Source: Streptomyces sp. NRRL F-2664
GTDB taxonomy: Bacteria; Actinomycetota; Actinomycetes; Streptomycetales; Streptomycetaceae
Reading direction: 5' to 3'
Assembly (NCBI RefSeq): GCF_000719345.1
Contig: NZ_JOFX01000004.1
Coordinates: forward strand, 124,001-188,000
DNA length: 64,000 nt
The notes under the pieces were generated by a model, which saw only the letters and a program-made list of their open reading frames with translations, did not search any database and was not told where the DNA came from. Position numbers and translations under genes: made by a program. Below, one piece after another: positions 1-6,747 of this stretch (the stretch's first letter is position 1; each line of letters starts with the position of its first letter).

Positions 1-1
1 G

Positions 2-1009
2 ACGGTGGTACCGGACCTGCCGTCCGAGCGTGGGGTCGCGGCGGCGAAGCTCGCGGCGCTGGCGCAGGCCGATGTTTCACGTGAAACATCGATGTCCGTC
101 GTGCTGGTCGAGGAGCCGACAGCACCGCGAGAGCCGGAGCGCGAGACCGAGCCGGCGGCGAACGCGGCGGCGGGAGCGACGTTCGCAGAGCTTCCGATGG
201 ACGCGATCACGCCGAATCCGCGGCAGCCGCGCGAGGTGTTCGACGAGGACGCGCTCGCCGAGCTCGTGACCTCCATCCAGGAGGTGGGGCTGCTCCAGCC
301 GGTCGTCGTGCGCCAGTCGGCACCCGGCCGATACGAGCTCATCATGGGTGAGCGCCGCTGGCGTGCCTGCCGCGAGGCCGGGCTGGAGGCCATTCCGGCG
401 ATCATCCGCGCTACGGACGACGAGAAGCTACTGCTGGACGCCCTGCTGGAGAATCTGCACCGGGCGCAGCTCAACCCGCTGGAAGAGGCCGCGGCCTACG
501 ACCAGCTGCTCCAGGACTTCAACTGCACGCACGACCAGCTGGCCGACCGGATCGGCCGTTCCCGGCCCCAGGTGTCGAACACGCTGCGCCTGCTGAAGCT
601 GTCGCCGCCGGTGCAGCGCCGGGTGGCCGCCGGGGTGCTCTCCGCCGGACACGCGCGGGCGCTGCTCTCGGTGGAGGACTCCGCGGAACAGGACCGGCTG
701 GCCCACCGCATCGTGGCCGAGGGCCTGTCGGTGCGTGCGGTCGAGGAGATCGTGACGCTGATGGCGTCGGAGCCTTCGAGCACGGTCAAGCCGAAGGGTC
801 CGCGTGCCGGAGCCCGGGTGTCTCCGGCGCTCAGTGAGCTGGCGACGCGGCTGTCGGACCGGTTCGAGACGCGGGTGAAGGTGGATCTGGGCCAGAAGAA
901 GGGCAAGATCACCGTCGAGTTCGCTTCGATGGAGGACCTGGAGCGCATCCTGGGCACGCTGGCCCCGGGCGAGGGCCGGGTGCTGGACCAAGGCGTCGCC
1001 GGGGAGTGA
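2..1009 (+). CDS. parB: Chromosome-partitioning protein ParB (5' end outside window)
   Basis: ParB binds parS and spreads on flanking DNA, and with ParA organises origin segregation during sporulation. The visible 335 codons lack the N-terminus: no start or RBS is visible, and the usual N-terminal ParA-interaction segment (GLGRGLGALIP type) is missing. The CTPase/ParB_N domain starts near residue 60 of the visible part, with the GERRWR box at about 115-120. The helix-turn-helix lies at about 176-198 ([19 protein letters not shown]). A C-terminal dimerisation segment ends near [14 protein letters not shown]. Unusually, a perfect parS lies inside the coding sequence and encodes V-S-R-E-T in the variable linker before the conserved domain. 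A strong hairpin follows the stop codon. Family assignment is very secure; the gene is truncated only by the window edge. Confidence 0.97.
   Translation, partial: TVVPDLPSERGVAAAKLAALAQADVSRETSMSVVLVEEPTAPREPERETEPAANAAAGATFAELPMDAITPNPRQPREVFDEDALAELVTSIQEVGLLQPVVVRQSAPGRYELIMGERRWRACREAGLEAIPAIIRATDDEKLLLDALLENLHRAQLNPLEEAAAYDQLLQDFNCTHDQLADRIGRSRPQVSNTLRLLKLSPPVQRRVAAGVLSAGHARALLSVEDSAEQDRLAHRIVAEGLSVRAVEEIVTLMASEPSSTVKPKGPRAGARVSPALSELATRLSDRFETRVKVDLGQKKGKITVEFASMEDLERILGTLAPGEGRVLDQGVAGE
74..87. other. parS centromere site 1 (inside parB)
   Basis: Perfect 14-bp palindrome GTTTCACGTGAAAC, the ParB-binding sequence. It is translated within parB as Val-Ser-Arg-Glu-Thr, so ParB can bind its own gene. 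Confidence 0.97.
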
Positions 1010-1024
1010 TCCCCTGCTGGGCGA

Positions 1025-1067
1025 GGGGCGGACCACCGGTGTGAACCGGTGGTCCGCCCCTTCGCTT
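1025..1067 (+). terminator. Intrinsic terminator of parB
   Basis: Perfect 15-bp GC-rich inverted repeat (1025-1039 with 1046-1060) around a 6-nt loop, 16 bp after the parB stop and followed by a short T-containing tract. Confidence 0.85.
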
Positions 1068-1107
1068 TGCTGTCGAAGAACGATGGACCAGTGGATACGA
1101 TGCCGTC

Positions 1108-1725
1108 ATGGGTCGTCGGTTGGTACCGCTCACGCTGGACAACCTCCAGGATCTGCCCCGACGTTGCCGGTCCTGCGTTTTCTGGGAACTGGACCCGGTC
1201 AGCGGTGAGGCCGCCGTGAAGGCGGGCACTTCGGCCACGGAGAAGGAGGCGTGGATCTCCGCCGTCCTGCTGGAGTGGGGGTCCTGCGGCCGCGTGGTGT
1301 ACGTGGACGATGTCCCGGTGGGCTTCGTGCTGTACGCGCCACCTGCCTACGTACCCCGATCGACAGCCTTCCCGACGAGTCCGGTCTCGCCGGACGCCGT
1401 CCAGCTGATCACCGCGTGGATCATGCCTGGCTACCAGGGGCAGGGTTTGGGCCGGGTCATGGTGCAGACGGTGGCCAAGGATCTGCTGCGCCGGGGTTTC
1501 CGGGCGATCGAGGCGTTCGGGGACGCGCGGTGGGAAGGGCCGGCCTGCCTGCTGCCGGCGGACCATCTCCTGGCGGTGGGCTTCAAGACCGTGCGCCCGC
1601 ATCCGGCGCACCCGCGGCTGCGGCTGGAGCTGAGGTCGACCCTGTCCTGGAAGGAAGACGTCGAGCTGGCGCTGGACCGTCTGTTGGGCGGGGCGCGCAA
1701 GGAACCGGCGCTTCGACCGCTCTGA
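1108..1725 (+). CDS. GNAT-family N-acetyltransferase
   Basis: A 205-residue predicted acetyl-CoA-dependent acetyltransferase; the substrate is unknown. The acetyl-CoA-binding signature is visible at about residues 111-122 (MPGYQGQGLGRVMV, the Q/RxxGxG/A loop), followed by the helix of motif A (DLLRRGFRAIEAFGD). The N-terminal third, with several aromatic and cysteine residues (RRCRSCVFWE), is typical of actinobacterial relatives sitting beside parB. It lies between the parB terminator and a terminator shared with convergent trxA, so it is probably a single-gene transcript. In mycobacteria the equivalent interval contains the amidase gene cwlM; no amidase is present here. The fold is confident and the biological role unassigned. 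Confidence 0.8.
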   Translation: MGRRLVPLTLDNLQDLPRRCRSCVFWELDPVSGEAAVKAGTSATEKEAWISAVLLEWGSCGRVVYVDDVPVGFVLYAPPAYVPRSTAFPTSPVSPDAVQLITAWIMPGYQGQGLGRVMVQTVAKDLLRRGFRAIEAFGDARWEGPACLLPADHLLAVGFKTVRPHPAHPRLRLELRSTLSWKEDVELALDRLLGGARKEPALRPL

Positions 1726-1738
1726 AGACGGAACGTGA

Positions 1739-1772
1739 AACGGGCCCGCCCCTCGAAGGGGCGGGCCCGTTC
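1739..1772. terminator. Bidirectional terminator between GNAT gene and trxA
   Basis: A 13-15-bp perfect GC-rich inverted repeat (core 1741-1753 with 1757-1769) around a 3-nt loop, flanked by A residues on the left and T residues on the right. It serves both convergent genes. Confidence 0.85.
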
Positions 1773-1791
1773 CCGTCGAACATGGCCTTCG

Positions 1792-2133
1792 TCAGGCCGT
1801 CTTGACCTCGACGAAGTCGGAGAGGTCGCGCAGGATGGCGGCCTTCGGCTTCGCGCCGACGATCGTCTTGGCGACCTCGCCGCCCTGGTAGACGTTCAGC
1901 GTCGGGATGGACATGACGCCGTACTTGGCGGCCGTGGCCGGGTTCTCGTCGATGTTGAGCTTGACGATCTCGATCTGGTCGCCGTACTCGGCGGCGATGG
2001 CCTCCAGGGACGGCGCGATCTGGCGGCACGGTCCGCACCAGGCGGCCCAGAAGTCCACCAGTACGGGCTTGTCGCTCCTGAGGACCTCGGCGTCGAAGTC
2101 GGCGTCGGTCACGTTCTTGAGGGTGCCGGCCAC
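1792..2133 (-). CDS. trxA: Thioredoxin
   Basis: Cytoplasmic disulfide reductase of 113 residues, recycled by the TrxB encoded just upstream. The active site WCGPC is at about residues 32-36 in the context VDFWAAWCGPC, and the conserved cis-proline segment SIPTLNVY follows. Length and fold are canonical. The GTG start is supported by AAGGAGG about 6 nt upstream. It is the last gene of the leftward sigM-type/trxB block, 57 bp after trxB, so co-transcription from the SigR-type promoter ahead of trxB is likely. Confidence 0.96.
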   Translation of the reverse strand: MAGTLKNVTDADFDAEVLRSDKPVLVDFWAAWCGPCRQIAPSLEAIAAEYGDQIEIVKLNIDENPATAAKYGVMSIPTLNVYQGGEVAKTIVGAKPKAAILRDLSDFVEVKTA

Positions 2134-2190
2134 AGCGGCCTCCTTGTTCTTCCTGCGGGTGGGGTGTGGGGCTGGTGCGGGTCGGGTCGG

Positions 2191-3153
2191 TCAGACCGCG
2201 GCGTGGGCCGCCTTCTCGGCGTCCGCAAGGGCGGCGAGGAATCGCTCGGCGTCGAGAGCGGCCGAGCAGCCGGTGCCGGCGGCGGTGATGGCCTGACGGT
2301 AGGTGTGGTCCACGACGTCGCCGGCGCCGAACACACCGGTGACGCTGGTGCGGGTGGAGGGGGCGTCGACCTTGAGGTAGCCCTCGTCGTCGAGGTCCAG
2401 CTGGTCCTTGAACAGCTCGGTGCGCGGGTCGTGGCCGACGGCGATGAACAGGCCGGTCACGGGCAGTGCGGAGGTCTCACCGGTCTTGGTGTTGCGCAGG
2501 GTGAGACCGGAGAGCTTCTGCTCGCCGTGGATCTCGGCGACCTCGCTGTCCCAGGCGAACTTGATCTTCGGGTCGGCGAAGGCGCGGTCCTGCATGGCCT
2601 TGGAGGCGCGCAGAGTGTCCCGGCGGTGGACGATCGTGACGGACTTGGCGAACCGGGAGAGGAAGGTGGCCTCCTCGATCGCGGTGTCACCCCCGCCGAC
2701 GACGGCGATGTCGTGGTCCTTGAAGAAGAAGCCGTCGCAGGTGGCGCACCAGGAGACACCGCGTCCGGAGAGCGCGTCCTCGTTCGGCAGGCCGAGCTTG
2801 CGGTGCTGCGAGCCGGTGGTGACGATGACGGCCTTGGCGCGGTGCACCGTGCCGGCGGTGTCGGTCACGGTCTTGATCTCACCGGTGAGGTCCACCGACA
2901 CAATGTCGTCCGGGACCAGCTCGGCCCCGAAACGCTCGGCCTGGGCCCGCATGTTGTCCATGAGGTCCGGACCCATGATGCCGTCCTGGAAGCCGGGGAA
3001 GTTCTCCACGTCGGTGGTGTTCATCAGAGCGCCACCGGCGGTGACGGCACCTTCGAAGACCAGCGGCTTGAGCGAAGCGCGTGCGGTGTACAGGGCGGCG
3101 GTGTAACCGGCCGGCCCGGAGCCGATGATGATCACGTTTCGAACGTCGCTCAC
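2191..3153 (-). CDS. trxB: Thioredoxin reductase (NADPH)
   Basis: FAD-dependent enzyme that reduces thioredoxin with NADPH. The N-terminal FAD motif [12 protein letters not shown] is near residue 10. The redox pair CATC is near residues 134-137. The NADPH-binding [10 protein letters not shown] follows, and the C-terminal FAD segment [14 protein letters not shown] precedes the end of the protein. The GTG start at 3153 (V-S-D-V-R-N-V) gives 320 residues, the family norm, with GAGGA upstream. The open frame extends 36 codons further upstream, but that stretch is not conserved-looking and contains the promoter. It forms an operon with trxA. Oxidative (disulfide) stress control is expected from the SigR-like promoter. 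Confidence 0.96.
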   Translation of the reverse strand: MSDVRNVIIIGSGPAGYTAALYTARASLKPLVFEGAVTAGGALMNTTDVENFPGFQDGIMGPDLMDNMRAQAERFGAELVPDDIVSVDLTGEIKTVTDTAGTVHRAKAVIVTTGSQHRKLGLPNEDALSGRGVSWCATCDGFFFKDHDIAVVGGGDTAIEEATFLSRFAKSVTIVHRRDTLRASKAMQDRAFADPKIKFAWDSEVAEIHGEQKLSGLTLRNTKTGETSALPVTGLFIAVGHDPRTELFKDQLDLDDEGYLKVDAPSTRTSVTGVFGAGDVVDHTYRQAITAAGTGCSAALDAERFLAALADAEKAAHAAV

Positions 3154-3222
3154 GGGTTTCTTCCTCGTCTCTGCGGACTGCGTGCTGCCTACCGGGGGCC
3201 GGTCGGGACTCTCACCCCACCC

Positions 3223-3249
3223 AACGGATCCTACGGCGCCTGCATTCCC
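3223..3249 (-). promoter_or_regulatory. SigR-type promoter of trxBA
   Basis: Reading leftward, GGGAAT is followed after exactly 18 nt by GTTG. This matches the disulfide-stress sigma factor SigR consensus (GGAAT-N18-GTT) known at Streptomyces trxBA. It lies 70-96 bp ahead of the trxB start, between trxB and the anti-sigma gene. Confidence 0.8.
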
Positions 3250-3276
3250 CACCCGTCGCACGGCGGTCCGGAACCG

Positions 3277-4188
3277 TCAGCTTCGGGGGAAGGTGTTCTC
3301 CAGCAGGACCTTCCCCGGGGTGGCCGAGCCGGTGCTCTCGCACGCCGTGTCGACGAGGTAGGCGTCCACCCGTGCGGCATCGCCCGGGTGCGGCAGGACC
3401 AGGAGATGTACGGCCGTTCCCTGGAAACGGCCGCGCTCCGCAGCGAGTGGCGTCTCCGACCGGCCGGTTGCCTCCTGGACGCAGGCGGGGACCTCGGAGG
3501 CCACCCGCCGGTCGCCGGGAGCGGCGCCGGGAGCGCTGGGACTCTCGTCCATTCCGAGGGTGTTGTTCTGTGCACCGGGGTCGGTCTCGGCCGTCGTTCC
3601 CGGAGCGATGAGTCGCTGGACGGCGCCCTGGAGGCCCTGCGCGGTGTAGGTGCCGGAGGGTGCACCGACGGATGGATGGGCGGCTGCGTCCGACGCCGCG
3701 CTGTTGGGGTGGGGGGTGCCGGAGAAGTCGACGAAGAGGAAGAGGCCCAGGGCGCAGGCGGCGGCCCCGGCGAGGCCGCCGAGCACCGCGATCCGGCGGC
3801 GGGCGCGGCGCCGCCCGGGACCGGTTGGGCCACTCGGGTGACCGGAAGGCGATGTTTCACGTGAAACATCGCGGTGGGTGGCGCGGGGCCGTGCGGACGG
3901 TTCGGTCTCGTCCCGTGGCTGGGTCGCGTCGAGGAGTGCCTCGGCGGCGAGGGCCGCGTCGATCCGGCCCGCGATGTCCCCGGGCATGCGAGCGGGCCCG
4001 GGGAGGGTGCCCAGCAGCCCCCGGATCTCTGCCAGGGAGGCACGGACGTCGGCGCACAGCGCGCAGTCGTCGAGGTGTCGGCGGATCTCCGCGCTGCGGG
4101 CCGGGGAGAGCAGGCCTTCGGTGAGGTCGGAGATCTCCGAGACGTCCGGGTGCCGGATCGTGCCGGGCGTGCCGGTCGCAGGGCTCAC
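3277..4188 (-). CDS. Membrane-anchored anti-sigma factor of the adjacent ECF sigma factor
   Basis: A predicted anti-sigma factor that should hold the upstream-encoded sigma factor inactive at the membrane. It is 303 residues. The cytoplasmic N-terminus carries a zinc-type anti-sigma motif H38-x3-C42-x2-C45 (RHLDDCALC). A basic stretch precedes one transmembrane segment at about residues 133-155, and the C-terminal region is probably extracytoplasmic. Its start overlaps the sigma-factor stop by 4 bp, so the two are translationally coupled. A perfect parS sits in the linker, translated V108-S-R-E-T112. Position between the sigma gene and trxB equals that of mycobacterial rsmA. The role is inferred from motif plus context; the activating signal is unknown. 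Confidence 0.85.
   Translation of the reverse strand: MSPATGTPGTIRHPDVSEISDLTEGLLSPARSAEIRRHLDDCALCADVRASLAEIRGLLGTLPGPARMPGDIAGRIDAALAAEALLDATQPRDETEPSARPRATHRDVSRETSPSGHPSGPTGPGRRRARRRIAVLGGLAGAAACALGLFLFVDFSGTPHPNSAASDAAAHPSVGAPSGTYTAQGLQGAVQRLIAPGTTAETDPGAQNNTLGMDESPSAPGAAPGDRRVASEVPACVQEATGRSETPLAAERGRFQGTAVHLLVLPHPGDAARVDAYLVDTACESTGSATPGKVLLENTFPRS
3854..3867. other. parS centromere site 2 (inside anti-sigma gene)
   Basis: Perfect GTTTCACGTGAAAC within the coding sequence of the anti-sigma factor, in the hydrophilic linker ahead of its membrane segment. Confidence 0.97.
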
Positions 4189-4880
4189 GGTCGTCCACCT
4201 CCGCCCTTCACAGCGTCTGGGTCTGGTTGCCTGGGGCCTGTCGCTGGTGGGACGGGCGGGCCCGGCGTCCGGTTCCTTCCCCGCTCGGTACTGCTGTTAT
4301 CCCCGGCATTCGTGCGCAGATGAGTGAGGAGCGGCAGCAGTTTGGCCCGGCCGCGCGCACACCGGCTTTTCACGGTGCCGGTGGGCACGTCGAGGATGTC
4401 GGCGGCCTCGGCCACGGGGTATCCCTGCATGTCGACCAGGACCAGCGCGGCCCGCTGCTCCTCCGGGAGGGTCCGGAGGGCGGCCAGGAGCTGGCGGTGG
4501 AGGTCCTGGCGCTCCGCGGGTGCCTCGGCGGACTCGTGGGGCTCCAGGAGCCGCTCCAGGCGCTCCGTGTCATCGATCGGCGCGGTCCTGCGCGAGGCGG
4601 CCTTGCGGGCCCGGTCGAGGCAGGCGTTGACGGTGATCCGGTGCAGCCATGTGGTGACGGCGGACTCCCCGCGGAAGGTCCGCGCGGCCCGGTAGGCGGA
4701 GACCAGGGCATCCTGCACGGCGTCCGCGGCCTCCTCCCGGTCCCCGAGCGTGCGCAGCGCCACGGCCCACAACCGATCGCGATGGCGCCGCACCAGCTCC
4801 CCGAAGGCATCGGGATCACCACCGACGTGCCGGGCCAGGAGCTCCTGGTCGCTGGCACCCTCGGCTTTCGCGTCGTTCAA
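4185..4880 (-). CDS. sigM: ECF RNA polymerase sigma factor, SigM type
   Basis: Extracytoplasmic-function sigma factor of 231 residues. Sigma region 2 spans about residues 22-95, with DREEAADAVQDALVSAYR and the helix TWLHRITVNACLDRARK that contacts the -10 element. Region 4 spans about 132-180, ending in the helix-turn-helix VPTGTVKSRCARGRAKLL. A proline-rich tail of about 50 residues is longer than in most ECF factors. The start is TTG, weakly supported by a GGGAGGGG run upstream. It overlaps its anti-sigma gene by 4 bp. The symbol follows the conserved order murJ-sigM-antisigma-trxB-trxA shared with mycobacteria; the regulon here is unknown. Confidence 0.88.
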   Translation of the reverse strand: MNDAKAEGASDQELLARHVGGDPDAFGELVRRHRDRLWAVALRTLGDREEAADAVQDALVSAYRAARTFRGESAVTTWLHRITVNACLDRARKAASRRTAPIDDTERLERLLEPHESAEAPAERQDLHRQLLAALRTLPEEQRAALVLVDMQGYPVAEAADILDVPTGTVKSRCARGRAKLLPLLTHLRTNAGDNSSTERGRNRTPGPPVPPATGPRQPDPDAVKGGGGRP

Positions 4881-4905
4881 CGGTGAGCCCCTCCCGGTCG
4901 TGCGG

Positions 4906-6630
4906 TCAGCCCGAGAACTTCACGTCCGTGATCGCCTGCTTGTACCCGGAACCGCTGAAGTCGTCGGCCGGCGCGTGCGGCATGGCGGTGATCCACACGA
5001 GTACGTACCGAGTGGTGACCGGCTTCTCGGCGGTCAGCTGAAGGCTGGTATCCGAGGTGGTGGTCTGGGCGATCTTCACCATGGAGTCCACGGACCCCTT
5101 GGGGGACTTGGCGTCGGTGGCGTACATCGTCAGCGTGGTGCGCGCACCGCCGTACTTCAGCGCTATCGAGGCTGCGCTGACATCCTGCTCGGACCCGAGG
5201 TCGTAGACGATGCCCAGGCCGTCCTTGATCTTCACTTCGGGTCCGTCGATGTAGCTCTTGGTCCGCCAGTAGGAGGAGGCATCCGTGTCGTACGTCTTCT
5301 CGACGTCCTCGGCATTCTGCGGCTTGCCGTCAGGGGCGTACTCCTGAGCACCAGTGATCTTGAGCGGGGTCGGCTCCTTCTTCTCCCCGCTGTCATCGGT
5401 GCCGGGCTTGGTGTTGTTGCTGGTGCCGCTGTTGCCCTTCTGGGTGCCGCGTTCCAGGAGGGTGTCGGCCAGCTGCCAGCTGCCCAGACCGAGGGCGGCG
5501 ATCAGCAGGGCGGCGACGCCCCACTTGAGCGCACGGCCGGTACGGCTCTGCAGGGGCGGCGGCGGAGGCGCCACGGGCAGGCTCTGCACGGTGGTCACGC
5601 CGGGCGGCGTGGTCCGGCCGTAGCTGCCCTGCTGGTAGGTGGTGTGCTGGTACTCCGGAGGGGCGGTGAAGGCGGGCTCCGGCGGCCGGATGCGCGGCAT
5701 CGCGGCCACGGCCTTGGAGAGCTCCTCCGGGGTGGTGCAGGGCGGTTCCTGCCGGGAGGCGGTGGCCCCGTCGTTCGCGAGTGCCCGCATGGCGAGTTCG
5801 CCCAGGCCGCGGTGGACCCCGGCGCGGACCTGGTCGGGGGCGATCAGACCGACCCCCTTGGGCAGACCGGTGAGGCCGTACGCGTCGCTCTCGTAGGGCC
5901 AGCGCTGCGTCAGCGCGGCGTACAGCAGCGCGCCGATGGCTTCGGTGTCGGCGCGCTGGGGGGTATCGCTCGTGATGCCGCGCAGCGCGGCGTTCACGGC
6001 GAGTCCGCGGATGCGCCACTGGCCGGTGGACGTCCGCAGTATCGCGCTGGGCGTCAGCCGCAGGTGCGCGAGGCCCTCGCGGTGCGCGGCGGCCATCGCC
6101 TGGGAGACCTGGCTGACGAGCTGGTAGGCCTCGTGGGCCTCCAGCGGGCCCATGGCGAGGAGGGCGGTGAGTTCGGTTGCGTCGGGCAGCCACTCGTGGA
6201 CGACGTAGACGAGGTCGTTCTCCTCCACGGCATCGAGCACTTGGACGAACCGCGGGTCGCCGAGGAGGGCGGAGGAGCGGGCGGCGGCCAGGACGGAGCG
6301 CGCCCGGGAGTGGTCCGCGGGCATGAGGTGCACGCCCACGGCCCGGCGCAGCTTCTCGTCCATCGCGCGCCAACTGCTGAAACCGTCCACACGGGTGACG
6401 CACTCTTCCAGCCGGTACCGTCTGGCGAGCTTGTGACCGCTGTGGAGTTCGGGTGCGGCCGTGGAGGCCGGGTGCGTGCGTTCGCCGTCCTTGTCGGGCA
6501 TGGGTCCGTCCGCGGCTCGTCCGTTCTGGGTGTCCACCCCGTCGGACGTGGCCCGTGCCGCCTGAGCGGCAGACGGCTCGTCGCCGTCGTTGTCGGCCAC
6601 GTCGACGGCAGCCGTGCTACGTTCCGCCAC
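4906..6630 (-). CDS. Membrane-anchored pseudokinase (MviN C-terminal-like) with extracytoplasmic discoidin-like domain
   Basis: Residues about 60-310 resemble a serine/threonine kinase fold, but catalytic residues are missing: the beta-3 lysine motif reads VGVHLMPA, the HRD-type loop is HLRLTPSAIL, and DFG is replaced by IRGLAVNAA. One transmembrane segment (ALKWGVAALLIAALGLGSW) follows a proline-rich stretch. The last 150 residues look like a secreted beta-sandwich (DASSYWRTKSY, YDLGSEQDVSAASIAL, YVLVWIT). This is the architecture fused to MurJ in mycobacterial MviN, here a separate gene directly downstream of murJ. GTG at 6630 is chosen for its GGAGG/CAGGA upstream; GTG 6699 or ATG 6684 are alternatives. 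It probably regulates lipid II flipping; that is inference. Confidence 0.82.
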   Translation of the reverse strand: MAERSTAAVDVADNDGDEPSAAQAARATSDGVDTQNGRAADGPMPDKDGERTHPASTAAPELHSGHKLARRYRLEECVTRVDGFSSWRAMDEKLRRAVGVHLMPADHSRARSVLAAARSSALLGDPRFVQVLDAVEENDLVYVVHEWLPDATELTALLAMGPLEAHEAYQLVSQVSQAMAAAHREGLAHLRLTPSAILRTSTGQWRIRGLAVNAALRGITSDTPQRADTEAIGALLYAALTQRWPYESDAYGLTGLPKGVGLIAPDQVRAGVHRGLGELAMRALANDGATASRQEPPCTTPEELSKAVAAMPRIRPPEPAFTAPPEYQHTTYQQGSYGRTTPPGVTTVQSLPVAPPPPPLQSRTGRALKWGVAALLIAALGLGSWQLADTLLERGTQKGNSGTSNNTKPGTDDSGEKKEPTPLKITGAQEYAPDGKPQNAEDVEKTYDTDASSYWRTKSYIDGPEVKIKDGLGIVYDLGSEQDVSAASIALKYGGARTTLTMYATDAKSPKGSVDSMVKIAQTTTSDTSLQLTAEKPVTTRYVLVWITAMPHAPADDFSGSGYKQAITDVKFSG

Positions 6631-6747
6631 CGTCGTTCCTGCCTCCCCATCCGTTGCGCGCTGTAGGCCAGTCTGCGAAGCCATGCCAATTGTGCCCACA
6701 GTCCGACGCTATGCACGACACACGAAAGGGGGCGACGGTTGTGCGCA

